A stretch of DNA of 64,000 nt, taken from NCBI RefSeq assembly GCF_009862125.1, contig NZ_WWHX01000901.1:1-64000 (forward strand), written 5' to 3'. Below, one piece after another: positions 18,545 through 26,773 of this stretch. The stretch is from Streptomyces sp. SID5910 (lineage in GTDB: Bacteria > Actinomycetota > Actinomycetes > Streptomycetales > Streptomycetaceae). Both the position numbers and the translations under genes were made by a program. Every line of letters starts with the position of its first letter. The stretch's first letter is position 1. Under the pieces are notes generated by a model that saw nothing but the letters and a program-made list of their open reading frames with translations, did not search any database and had not been told where the DNA came from.

Positions 18545-19283
18545 TCTCATAGCCGCCGAATGGTCCAAGGCGTTCACCGGACGCGCCTGGTGGTCGATGG
18601 CCCTCATCGGAGTGTTCCTGGGAGTCCTCGCGAGCAGTGGATTCGTCGCCCAGGCCGAGGAGGACATCGCCAAGGGCGCGACGACCGTCGAGGCCGTCAC
18701 CGACCAGGTCGTCCGCTCCTGGTTCATGCTGCTGCTGTTCTCCGCACTGCTCGGAGCCGTCCTCGTCACCAGGGAGTACCACTCCGGTGCCATCGGCAGG
18801 TCCGTGCTGCTGAGCGGCGGACGCAGCCGCCTGCTGGGCGCGAAGCTGCTCGTGGGCACCGGCATGGGCGTCGTGTTCGCCCTGCTCGCCACGGGCCTGG
18901 CAGCCGCCTCCCCGGCGGTGTTCCTCTCGGCCTCCACCAGCCTGGAACCCGCCTGGACCCACGAGACGACGCTCACCCTGGTGGGCGTCTTCACGGTCAC
19001 CGTCCTGGGCGCCCCCTGGGGGGTTCTGCTCGGCTGGGTCATCCGCAACCAGACCGCCGCCGTGGCGACCCTGCTGGGTCTGACGCTCTTCGTCGACGAG
19101 GCGCTGCTGCGGCTGGCGCCCTCCGTCGGCAGGTTCACCATGACGATCGCCATGAGTTCGGTCTACCGGGACGGCAAGCCCGAACTGCTGTCGGTGCCGG
19201 TCGCCCTGATCGTCATCGGCGCCTGGCTGGCCCTGGCCGGTTACGCCGCCCGCCGGCTGTTCCTCACCCGGGACGTCATATGA
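18537..19283 (+). CDS. ABC transporter permease subunit
   Basis: A 248-residue integral membrane protein with about six hydrophobic segments, starting MRDLIAAEWSKAFTGRAWW, a typical opening of ABC-2 type permeases in actinobacterial bacteriocin exporters. It overlaps the ATPase gene by eight bases and the protease gene by four, so all three are made together. Together with the ATPase it would form the exporter or immunity pump for the daptide-like peptides. Confidence 0.88.
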   Translation: MRDLIAAEWSKAFTGRAWWSMALIGVFLGVLASSGFVAQAEEDIAKGATTVEAVTDQVVRSWFMLLLFSALLGAVLVTREYHSGAIGRSVLLSGGRSRLLGAKLLVGTGMGVVFALLATGLAAASPAVFLSASTSLEPAWTHETTLTLVGVFTVTVLGAPWGVLLGWVIRNQTAAVATLLGLTLFVDEALLRLAPSVGRFTMTIAMSSVYRDGKPELLSVPVALIVIGAWLALAGYAARRLFLTRDVI

Positions 19284-20953
19284 GGCGTGGCCGGGCGGGA
19301 TCGGGCGCGACGCTGACGCCTGAGCGGGAGAGCGCCCTGCGGGAACGGCCCCAACTGGCCCCCGACGTACAGGTTCACGAGCCGATCGCCGACGACGCGC
19401 CCTGGGTCGTCCAGCGGGGCTCACAGCAGTACATCCGGGTGGGGGCCGACATGGCCCGGCTGCTGCGCGCGCTGGACGGCGAGCGCGACCGTCCCGGCCT
19501 GGTGGACACGCTGGGGGCGCCCTGGACCGAGGAGGCCGTCGAACGGGCGGTGGAGAGCCTGCGGAAGATGCGGCTGCTGGAGGACGGGCAGCCGCACCGC
19601 TCCGGCAACACCTGGTTCAAGTTCGTTCCGCCGCTCACCTTCCAGTTCACCGTGGTCAAGCCGGAACGCATGCTCGCCGCGCTCGTGCCGCTGCTGCGGC
19701 TCGTGGCCAACCGGGGCGGCGCGGTGCTCGCGGCCGTCCTCGCCCTGGGCGGTGTGCTGTCCCTCGCGTTCCAGGCACCACAGCTCCGGCACGCGCTGGG
19801 CGCCCCGCTCCCGCTCGGAGTCCTCTTCGGCGTCGCGTGCGCCTCGGTCGTCGCGACCGCGCTGCACGAGATGGGCCACGGCGCGGTCCTCACCCACCAC
19901 GGGGGGCGCCCCAGCCGGATGGGAGTGATGCTCTTCTACCTGACGCCCGCGTTCTTCTGCGACGTCTCCGACGGCTGGCGGCTGCCCCACCGGGAACAAC
20001 GCGTCCAGGTGGCGCTCGCCGGCGTGGTGACGCAGATGGTCATCGCCGGGTCGGTGGCGCTCGGCGCGTCCGTGGTGGGCGCCGCGTCCGGTGAGTCCGG
20101 TCTGCGCGACGGCATGCTGGTGTTCGCGGTCTCCACCTATGTGACGGGCCTGCTCAACCTCCTGCCGCTCGTCAAGCTCGACGGCTACATCGCGCTCATG
20201 ACCCATCTGGACATCTCGCACCTGCGGGACCGGACGATGACCGACGCGCGCCGCTTCCTGGCGAAGGTCCTCTTCGGCGGCCGGTACGTGCGGGAGCTGC
20301 CCGCACTGCGCTGGTCCGTGCCGTTCGGTCTCGCCTCCATGCTCTTCCCGGTCTACCTGATCGCGACGGCGTTCACCCTCTGGCTCGACATCCTCCAGGG
20401 CATCGGTCTCATCGGCGCGACGCTGGTGCTCGTCGGCGTCGCCTACCTCGCCTACCGCCTCTTCAACGGCGCGCGGCTGCTCGTGCGCGAGGCGCGCGCG
20501 GCCGGTGCCCGGATGTGGCGCGTGTGCGTCGTCGCGCTGGTCGTCACCGCCGGCGCCGGTGCGACGCTGACGACGGTCACCGTGCCGTACACGGTCACCG
20601 GCGGCTACGTCGTCGAGGACGGCAGGGCCACGCTCGTACTGTCGGACGCGGCCGACCTGGACGCGGTCACCCCGGGCACACAGGTCACGCTGTACCGGCG
20701 CGGAATGGTGACGCGCACCGAGACCGGCACCGCGACCGTCGGGCAGGGGCCGGCCGAGAAGGACGTCGCCCCCCTCTCCGCCTTCGTGCCGGTGCGGGAG
20801 GGCGATTCCCTCCCCGTGCCCGCCGTGCGGCTTCCGCTGTCCGTCACCGCCAAGGCTCCGGACGACAGCATCGGGACGGCTCGCGTGGCGGCCGGCGACC
20901 GCTCCCTGGGCGAATGGCTCTACCTCTCCTACATCGCCCCGGCCGCTCGCTGA
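19280..20953 (+). CDS. mpaP: Intramembrane zinc metalloprotease (MpaP-like leader peptidase)
   Basis: A 557-residue membrane protein of the site-2-protease type. The zinc motif HEMGH is at 196-200 inside a hydrophobic helix, and the second metal site is NLLPLVKLDG (293-302). The N-terminal about 110 residues are soluble and resemble a winged-helix/PqqD-like recognition domain (WVVQRGSQQYIRVGADMARLL region). After about eight membrane helices comes an extracytoplasmic beta-rich domain (from about 425). Daptide loci encode such a protease, believed to remove the leader at the membrane. It ends the first RiPP gene block, with 42 bases to the LanKC gene. Confidence 0.85.
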   Translation: MRRGRAGSGATLTPERESALRERPQLAPDVQVHEPIADDAPWVVQRGSQQYIRVGADMARLLRALDGERDRPGLVDTLGAPWTEEAVERAVESLRKMRLLEDGQPHRSGNTWFKFVPPLTFQFTVVKPERMLAALVPLLRLVANRGGAVLAAVLALGGVLSLAFQAPQLRHALGAPLPLGVLFGVACASVVATALHEMGHGAVLTHHGGRPSRMGVMLFYLTPAFFCDVSDGWRLPHREQRVQVALAGVVTQMVIAGSVALGASVVGAASGESGLRDGMLVFAVSTYVTGLLNLLPLVKLDGYIALMTHLDISHLRDRTMTDARRFLAKVLFGGRYVRELPALRWSVPFGLASMLFPVYLIATAFTLWLDILQGIGLIGATLVLVGVAYLAYRLFNGARLLVREARAAGARMWRVCVVALVVTAGAGATLTTVTVPYTVTGGYVVEDGRATLVLSDAADLDAVTPGTQVTLYRRGMVTRTETGTATVGQGPAEKDVAPLSAFVPVREGDSLPVPAVRLPLSVTAKAPDDSIGTARVAAGDRSLGEWLYLSYIAPAAR

Positions 20954-20995
20954 CCCGCCCTCACCGGACCAAGGGAACAGGACCTCATCGGCATC

Positions 20996-23572
20996 ATGGA
21001 CATCATCCGGCATCTGCACTTCTGCCCGCCCGGCACGCCGTTCTTCGACCTGCCGGCCCGGTCGGCCGCGGCCGAGGACGACTTCCCCCTCGTCCGCGAC
21101 GAGCTGCCCGAGGGCTGGGGCCGCGCGCCGGGCAGCGAGTGGGTGGTGCTGTCCCCGCCCGGCGTGACGCTGCCGCGGCAGGGCTGGAAGATCCATGTAT
21201 CGGCGACCCTGGAGAACGCCGGCCACATCCTCGACGTGGTGGCGAAGTACTGCGTGACCGAGCGGGTGATGTTCAAGTTCATCCGCAGCCGGGACCTGCT
21301 CCAACGGCGCAACAGCAAGTACGGCGACCGCAGCGGCAGCGGCAAGTTCGTCACGGTCTACCCGCTCGACGACCAGCACTTCGAGCGGATCCTCCGCGAG
21401 CTCGGCGACCTGCTGGACGGCGAGCCCGGGCCGTACATCCTCAGCGACCTCCGATGGCGCTCCGGGCCGCTCTACGTCCGCTACGGGGGCTTCGTCCTAC
21501 AGGCGGTGCGGACCGAGTCCGGTGAGCTGGTCCACTGCATCGAGGACCCCGACGGCCGGCTGGTCCCCGACCGGCGGGGACCCGGGTTCCGGCCGCCCGA
21601 GTGGGTGACCCCGCCCGCCTGTCTGGCCGAGGCGATCGCCGCCCGCAACGCGGGCACGCTCCGGGACTTCCCGTACCGGGTCACCAAGGCGGTGCACTTC
21701 TCCAACGGCGGTGGCGTGTACCGGGGCACGGACACCCGGGACGGCTCCGAGGTCCTGCTGCGCGAGGCCCGCCCGCACGCCGGCCTCGACGCGGACGGGC
21801 GCGACGCCGTCGCCCGCCACGAACAGGAGCACTGGGCGCTGCGCCGGCTCACCGGGCTGCCCTGCATCCCCCGGCTGATCGACTACCGCAAGGGCCACGA
21901 GCACTACTTCCTGGTCCGGGAGTACGTGGAGGGGACGGCGCTCTCCAAGGAACTCGTCCGCCGCAACCCGCTGCTGAAGGCCGTCCGTTCCCCGGAGGCC
22001 GTCGCCGAGTACACGACCTGGGCGCTGGACGTGCTCGACCAGATCGAGCAGGGCATCGACGCCATGCACGACCGTGGTGTCGTCTTCGCCGATCTGCACC
22101 CGGGCAACATCCTCGTCCGGCCCGACGGCCGGGTCGTCTTCATCGACTTCGAGACGGCCGGCACGCCGGACGTCACCGTCGCGCAGACCATGGGCGCGGT
22201 GGGGTTCATCGCCCCGGCCGGTCACACCGGCTTCGCCATCGACCGCTACGCGCTGGGCTGCCTGCGGCTCGCGCTGTTCGCCCCGCAGGTGGCCGTGCTG
22301 CCCTGGGGGACGGAGAAGGCGGACCAGCTCATCGACGTCATCACCGCGTACTACCCGGTGCCGGAGGACTTCGCGGAGCGCGTCCGCCGCGACCTGGGAC
22401 CGTCGCCCCGCCCGTCGGGCACCGAGGGCAGTGGCGGTGACGGCGAACGGCGCACGGAACCGGCGTGGGACGCACCCGGCCCGGCCGGCCGGCCCGCGCT
22501 GCTGCGGTCCCTCGCGGACGGCCTGCTCGCCACCGCCCAGCCGGGCCGCGACGACCGGCTCTTCCCGGGCGACGCCGAACAGTTCTTCACGCCGGAGGGC
22601 GGACTCGACCTCGCCCACGGCGCCGCCGGAGTGCTCTGGGCCCTCGGCGAGGCCGGAGCGCAGGTACCCGAGGAGCATCTCGACTGGCTCGCCGGCAAGG
22701 CGCACGCCCTCGAGGACCCGCGGCCCGGCCTCTACGACGGACTGAGCGGGATCGCGTACGCCCTGGACCGCCTCGGCCGCACCGCCGCCGCCCGCGAACT
22801 CCTCGCCCGGCTGGTCGAGGCCCCCCTCCAGGGCACCGACCACAGCCTCCGCGGCGGCCTCGCCGGCGTCGGACTGACCCTGTTGCACTTCGCCGCGTCC
22901 ACGGACGACCGCGGCCTGCTGGACCGGGCGGCCGGGATCGCCGGGCGTCTCGTGGACGGCACCCCGCAGCCCTCCGAAGGCCGGGGGAGCGGCGGCTCGG
23001 GAGCGGGGCTGCTGCGAGGGGAGTCGGGCAGTGCCCTGTTCCTGCTGCGCCTGTACGAACGGACCGGGGACACCGCCCTGCTGGACCACGCCGAGGCGGC
23101 GCTGCGCCGCGACCTCGCCGGCTTCGGCTGGACACCGGGGGAGCCGTTCGCGGACGGCACCACGGGACGACTGCCGCTGATCGCGTCCGGCAGCGGCGGT
23201 ACGGGCATGGTGCTGCACGACCTCCTCACGCACCGCCCGGACCCCGAGCTGATCCAAGCGCGTGACGCGGTCCTCGCGGCGACGGAGCTGCCGTTCGTCG
23301 CGCAGGCGGGCCTGCTGAACGGGAGGGCGGGCGTCATCATGGCGCGCGTGCACCTGACGGACGGACCGGAGCATGCCGCCGGCCCCGATCCCGTGCAGCA
23401 CCGGCACGTCGCGGGGCTCGCCCTGGGCGCCGTCCGGCACCAGGGAGGCCCCGCCTTCCTCGGCCAGGAGTCCCTGCGTATCTCCTCCGACCTGGCGACC
23501 GGCACCGCCGGCGTGCTCCTCGCCCTGGGCGCCGCGTGGAGCGACCACCGCTGCCGGCTGCCGTTCCTCTGA
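20996..23572 (+). CDS. Class III lanthipeptide synthetase (LanKC)
   Basis: An 858-residue three-domain enzyme. The N-terminal lyase-like part begins with LHFCPPGTPFFD, the central Ser/Thr kinase domain has FADLHPGNILV (about 363-373) and VFIDFE (about 381-386), and the C-terminal half (from about 500) is a LanC-like cyclase. The LanC zinc ligands (CHG type) are absent: the matching stretch reads ASGSGGTGMVLHDLL, which is class III rather than class IV. It should phosphorylate and eliminate Ser/Thr in a leader-bound peptide. No classical class III precursor with Cys lies nearby, and the daptide precursors have no Cys, so dehydration without ring formation is the likely outcome. The ribosome site is weak (AGGA, 12 bases away). 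Confidence 0.9.
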   Translation: MDIIRHLHFCPPGTPFFDLPARSAAAEDDFPLVRDELPEGWGRAPGSEWVVLSPPGVTLPRQGWKIHVSATLENAGHILDVVAKYCVTERVMFKFIRSRDLLQRRNSKYGDRSGSGKFVTVYPLDDQHFERILRELGDLLDGEPGPYILSDLRWRSGPLYVRYGGFVLQAVRTESGELVHCIEDPDGRLVPDRRGPGFRPPEWVTPPACLAEAIAARNAGTLRDFPYRVTKAVHFSNGGGVYRGTDTRDGSEVLLREARPHAGLDADGRDAVARHEQEHWALRRLTGLPCIPRLIDYRKGHEHYFLVREYVEGTALSKELVRRNPLLKAVRSPEAVAEYTTWALDVLDQIEQGIDAMHDRGVVFADLHPGNILVRPDGRVVFIDFETAGTPDVTVAQTMGAVGFIAPAGHTGFAIDRYALGCLRLALFAPQVAVLPWGTEKADQLIDVITAYYPVPEDFAERVRRDLGPSPRPSGTEGSGGDGERRTEPAWDAPGPAGRPALLRSLADGLLATAQPGRDDRLFPGDAEQFFTPEGGLDLAHGAAGVLWALGEAGAQVPEEHLDWLAGKAHALEDPRPGLYDGLSGIAYALDRLGRTAAARELLARLVEAPLQGTDHSLRGGLAGVGLTLLHFAASTDDRGLLDRAAGIAGRLVDGTPQPSEGRGSGGSGAGLLRGESGSALFLLRLYERTGDTALLDHAEAALRRDLAGFGWTPGEPFADGTTGRLPLIASGSGGTGMVLHDLLTHRPDPELIQARDAVLAATELPFVAQAGLLNGRAGVIMARVHLTDGPEHAAGPDPVQHRHVAGLALGAVRHQGGPAFLGQESLRISSDLATGTAGVLLALGAAWSDHRCRLPFL

Positions 23573-23652
23573 CCGTCCCTCCAGGGCGCTCCCGGCCGGG
23601 ACGCCCTCCTCTCCCGTACGCCCGCTCGTCGCCTCCCGGCAGGAACCTTTTG

Positions 23653-24951
23653 ATGATCGACTTCGTGGCCACCCTCGACCCCGGCAACGGACTGGCGGAG
23701 AAGTCCGGGATGCTTCCCCCCGCGCCACCGGCCGACCCGCTGTGGAAGGCCCTCATCAGACTCTCCTGCGGCGCCGACCGGGCCGAGAACGCGGCGCAGG
23801 CGCTGTCGCCACGGGTCGTCGGCGCGTACGGGCACTCGCGCATGGACGCCCTGGTGCGCGGAGCGGGTGAGGCGGTGGAGCGGTACGCGCTCTTCCCGCA
23901 GCCGGAGCCGCTCCCCGGTGCCGTCCGGTCCGCCCCGAGCGGCCTCGGCGCCCGCGCGCTGGCCTTCGCCGGCCCCGGTGTCGCCCTCGGCGACGCGCGG
24001 GTCACCGACCGGCCCCTGACGTGGTATCCGGCACGGCGCCTGCGGGACGGCGCGGAGATCCTGGTGCCCGCGGGACTGGTCGACTACCCCGCGCCCGCCG
24101 AGGAGGCGGAGGGCTTCGATCCGGGCCCCTCGGGGGCGGCGTCCGGGCAGGGGTACGACATGGCGCTGCGTTCGGCCCTGCTGGAGACGGTCGAACGGGA
24201 CGCGCTCCTCGTCGCCTGGGAACGCCGGCTGCGCCCGAGGCGCGTCGACGTGGGCGCCGTCGACGCCGACCGGGTGCGCAAGGGCAAGGAGAACGCGCAC
24301 TGGCGGACCTTGCTGAAGCTGTGGGGCTCGGCCCGGGAGGCCGGGCTCGTACCGGTCCTCGCGGATCTTCCGACCGGCGTGCCCGGCGTGGTCTGCACCG
24401 TGGGGGTGGTCATCGACGAGACGGGCCCGCAGCCACTGGCGACCGTCGGCTGCAATGCCACGGACCAGGTCGGCTGGAGCATGCTGGGGGCGCTCCAGGA
24501 AGCGCTCCAGATACGCTCGGCGGTGGTGAACCAACGTGAGAGCCACGGCTACGGCGAAGCCCCGGCGGAGATCAGGGACGACGACGACCGGCTGCGGTAC
24601 GTGGCGTCCCGGCAGTGTTTCGACCTCGTCGGCGAATGGGTCGCCGGCTTCGGAGAGGCACGGGCCCCCCGCACGGCGCGGCCGGTGACGACCTCCGGCC
24701 TCCTGGAGGGACTGCTCGACGACGGTGCCGACCCGCTCGCCGTCGATCTGACCGGCCGGCTTCCGGCAGCCCTGCGGGAGATGGGCTGGGCCGCGGTCAA
24801 GGTCGTCCCGGTCGGATACCAGCAGCTGCGGATGGCGGAGTCCCCCGGCTTCAGCTGGAACACGGAGCGGCTGCGGACGGCCGAGGCCAGGACGGGTCTG
24901 GCCGCCGCACCGGGGACGGAGACCCGCGGCCGTCCCCACCCCCTGCCGTGA
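23653..24951 (+). CDS. Stand-alone YcaO-family protein
   Basis: A 432-residue YcaO enzyme, an ATP-dependent family that activates peptide backbone amides to make azolines, thioamides, amidines and other groups. ATP-binding motifs are visible: GAGEAVERYALF (E73, E76, R77), LLETVERDALLVAWERR (E178, E181, R182) and ALQEALQIRSAV near 280. There is no partner gene of the ThiF/Ocin type and no TfuA gene, so it acts alone or with an unknown partner. It begins at ATG 23653 with AGGAA upstream, 80 bases after LanKC. The usual C-terminal Pro-rich end of azoline cyclodehydratases (PxPxP) is not seen; the tail is RGRPHPLP. Confidence 0.88.
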   Translation: MIDFVATLDPGNGLAEKSGMLPPAPPADPLWKALIRLSCGADRAENAAQALSPRVVGAYGHSRMDALVRGAGEAVERYALFPQPEPLPGAVRSAPSGLGARALAFAGPGVALGDARVTDRPLTWYPARRLRDGAEILVPAGLVDYPAPAEEAEGFDPGPSGAASGQGYDMALRSALLETVERDALLVAWERRLRPRRVDVGAVDADRVRKGKENAHWRTLLKLWGSAREAGLVPVLADLPTGVPGVVCTVGVVIDETGPQPLATVGCNATDQVGWSMLGALQEALQIRSAVVNQRESHGYGEAPAEIRDDDDRLRYVASRQCFDLVGEWVAGFGEARAPRTARPVTTSGLLEGLLDDGADPLAVDLTGRLPAALREMGWAAVKVVPVGYQQLRMAESPGFSWNTERLRTAEARTGLAAAPGTETRGRPHPLP

Positions 24952-25007
24952 GCAGGCACGTTTCACCGACCGAGTTTCGCGGATCAGCAGAAGGAGAGAC
25001 CCCACTC

Positions 25008-25670
25008 ATGGAGACCACACTCGGCGAGCAGATCATGCTCCTGTCGCTCGACGACACCACCGGCGCCCCCCAGCTGCAGTCGCAGTCCGAATTCATGATC
25101 TCCAGCGCGTCCGTGCTGGAACTGGCACTCGCGGACCGCGTGCGCATCGAGGACGACCGACTCGTCGTCACCGACCCCACCCCGCCGGGCGTCCCGGCCC
25201 TGGACACCGCGCTCGCGCGGATCGCCGCGGCGGACGAACCCAAGGACGTCCAGGCGTGGATCTTCGAGCTGCGCGAGGAAGCGGTCGACGGCGCGCGGCA
25301 GGGTCTGCTCGACAAGGGCGTCATCCGCGAGGAACGGACCCGGCGCTGGGGGATCTTCCCCACGAGCCGCTACCCGGAGGCCGACGCATCGGTCGAGGCC
25401 GTGGTGCGCCAGAGGCTCGAGTCGGTGGTCCTGGAGGGTGAGGAGCCCGACGCGCGCACGGCCGCGCTGGTGGTGCTGCTGCACACCGGCGGGCTGCGGG
25501 ACCTCGTGTTCGCCGGCGCCGACACGACCGCCGTCGACGAGCGCATGGCGGAACTGGCCGAGGGGCACTGGGCCGAGCCGGCGATGAAGCAGCTGATCGA
25601 CTCGGTGTACGTGGCGCTGACGACCACCGCGGCGTCCACCACGATCACCATGATCAACGCGGGCAGCTGA
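25008..25670 (+). CDS. GPP34 (GOLPH3/Vps74-like) family protein
   Basis: A 220-residue, mostly helical protein: EQIMLLSLDDTTG at the start, LELALADRVRIEDDRLVV, then LLDKGVIREE and a C-terminal helix. These are the marks of the GPP34 family. In eukaryotes its members hold glycosyltransferases at Golgi membranes by binding phosphoinositide. The actinobacterial members are uncharacterised. The C-terminus (LTTTAASTTITMI) is unusually Thr-rich. A good ribosome site, AAGGAG, precedes ATG 25008, 56 bases after the YcaO gene. Context suggests a helper of the YcaO, LanKC or glycosyltransferase step. Confidence 0.8.
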   Translation: METTLGEQIMLLSLDDTTGAPQLQSQSEFMISSASVLELALADRVRIEDDRLVVTDPTPPGVPALDTALARIAAADEPKDVQAWIFELREEAVDGARQGLLDKGVIREERTRRWGIFPTSRYPEADASVEAVVRQRLESVVLEGEEPDARTAALVVLLHTGGLRDLVFAGADTTAVDERMAELAEGHWAEPAMKQLIDSVYVALTTTAASTTITMINAGS

Positions 25671-25692
25671 GGGCCTGCCGGGTGAATCGGGC

Positions 25693-25812
25693 GTGAGCGG
25701 AGGCGGCATGGGAGGCGGCATGGGAGGAGGCGTGGGAGGCGGCGTGGGAGGCGGTGACCTCAGTTCTTCCTCAAGTCGTTTGCTCTGCCGTCACTTTCCG
25801 TTGAAGGAGTAA
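25693..25812 (+). other. Tandem 12-bp repeat encoding a possible Gly-rich 39-residue peptide
   Basis: Four 12-bp units (ATGGGAGGCGGC/GTGGGAGGCGGC) run from 25708 to 25755. A frame from GTG 25693 to TAA 25810-25812 would read Gly-Gly-Gly blocks each led by Met or Val, then DLSSSSSRLLCRHFPLKE. Five Ser followed by Cys is a lanthionine-like pattern, and LanKC lacks a clear Cys-bearing substrate. There is no good ribosome site and no class III leader motif, so coding is doubtful. The stretch is otherwise the promoter region of the LuxR gene. Confidence 0.3.
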
Positions 25813-25920
25813 TGAGCTCGTGTTAACTTCCCCACGAATGATCAAAGTTGTGCGGGGGATGTGACCGACTTTGACCAGTTGGGGTCTTCCTCCGCGCTGC
25901 GACCATAGTTCGGGGGAAGT

Positions 25921-26547
25921 ATGGAACGAATCCTTCTCGGCATCAGCACCCCGTCCCAGCGGCGCCGTATGACCGAGGCACTGACCGGCCTCGGGTGGCT
26001 CGTCTCGGGGAAGGACGACGGACACGCGTCGGTGAAACCCGTGACACCGGCCGACGTCGCCATCGTCGAGAGCGCCACGGTGGACGCGGATCCGTCGCTG
26101 GCCGAGTGGGGCAGGCGGGTCATCGTCCTGGTCGACGGCGGGAGCGACGCGTTCTGGAAGTCGTCCCTCCATGCCCGGGTGGCCGGGATCGTCGACCGCG
26201 ACGACCCCGACCACGGCTACGTCAGCGCCGTACGCGAGGTGCTGAACGGACGCGGCTGGATCTCGCCCGAACTCGTTCCCGCGCTGCTGTCCGGCCGGGC
26301 CGGCCAGGCCCGGCGGACGGAGCTGCCCACCGCCGAGATCACCCAACTCACCGGCCGGGAACGGACGGTGGCTGTGCTCGTCGCCGAGGGCCTGTCCAAC
26401 TCGGAGATCGCCGAGCGACTGACCATAGAGCGCAGCACGGTCAAGTTCCACGTGTCGAACGTCCTGCGCAAACTGGGCTGCCGGGACCGTGCCCAGGTCG
26501 CCGTCCTGTGGCACTCGCAGGCGCTGCCGGTCCATTTCGCGGCCTGA
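25921..26547 (+). CDS. LuxR-family regulator with degenerate receiver domain
   Basis: A 208-residue protein. The C-terminal 65 residues are a clear LuxR/NarL helix-turn-helix: [25 protein letters not shown] and [25 protein letters not shown] in two pieces. The N-terminal part is receiver-like, but where the phosphorylated Asp is expected it reads VAIVESATV, so phosphorylation is unlikely. Its ATG (25921) directly follows GGGGGAAGT. It sits between the modification genes and the second sugar block and is the only regulator in the locus, so it is the likely pathway-specific activator. Confidence 0.88.
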   Translation: MERILLGISTPSQRRRMTEALTGLGWLVSGKDDGHASVKPVTPADVAIVESATVDADPSLAEWGRRVIVLVDGGSDAFWKSSLHARVAGIVDRDDPDHGYVSAVREVLNGRGWISPELVPALLSGRAGQARRTELPTAEITQLTGRERTVAVLVAEGLSNSEIAERLTIERSTVKFHVSNVLRKLGCRDRAQVAVLWHSQALPVHFAA

Positions 26548-26568
26548 CGGCTCACCCGGCCCGACCGT

Positions 26569-26590
26569 TCCCCCGCCCCGGGGCGGGGGA
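26569..26590. terminator. 22-base GC palindrome behind the LuxR gene
   Basis: TCCCCCGCCCC-GGGGCGGGGGA is perfectly self-complementary and begins 22 bases after the LuxR stop. It can fold as a terminator. Its similarity to the palindrome at 11425-11446, also upstream of a GT2 gene, leaves an operator role open. Confidence 0.5.
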
Positions 26591-26773
26591 CGACTCGACC
26601 TCCGGCGGGCGCGCCCGCGCACCGGCCGGGGCTAACTTTGCGACAAGCGCCGCAGCGCCGGATCCGTGCGCCGGCGGGCCCGTCCGTGGCCGTTCGCAGC
26701 AGAGAATCGACGGGCGCGGGCACCGGTGCGATGGCAAAGAAATCCCGGTCCCACGACGCGGAGAGTTGCACAG

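Noticed and set aside
23653..24951. Calling the YcaO protein an azoline-forming cyclodehydratase
   Set aside because: No E1-like partner, no dehydrogenase, no Pro-rich C-terminus, and the precursors have no Cys.
25708..25755. Repeat considered as an iteron or replication origin
   Set aside because: Only four short GC-rich units, no DnaA boxes, no replication gene nearby.
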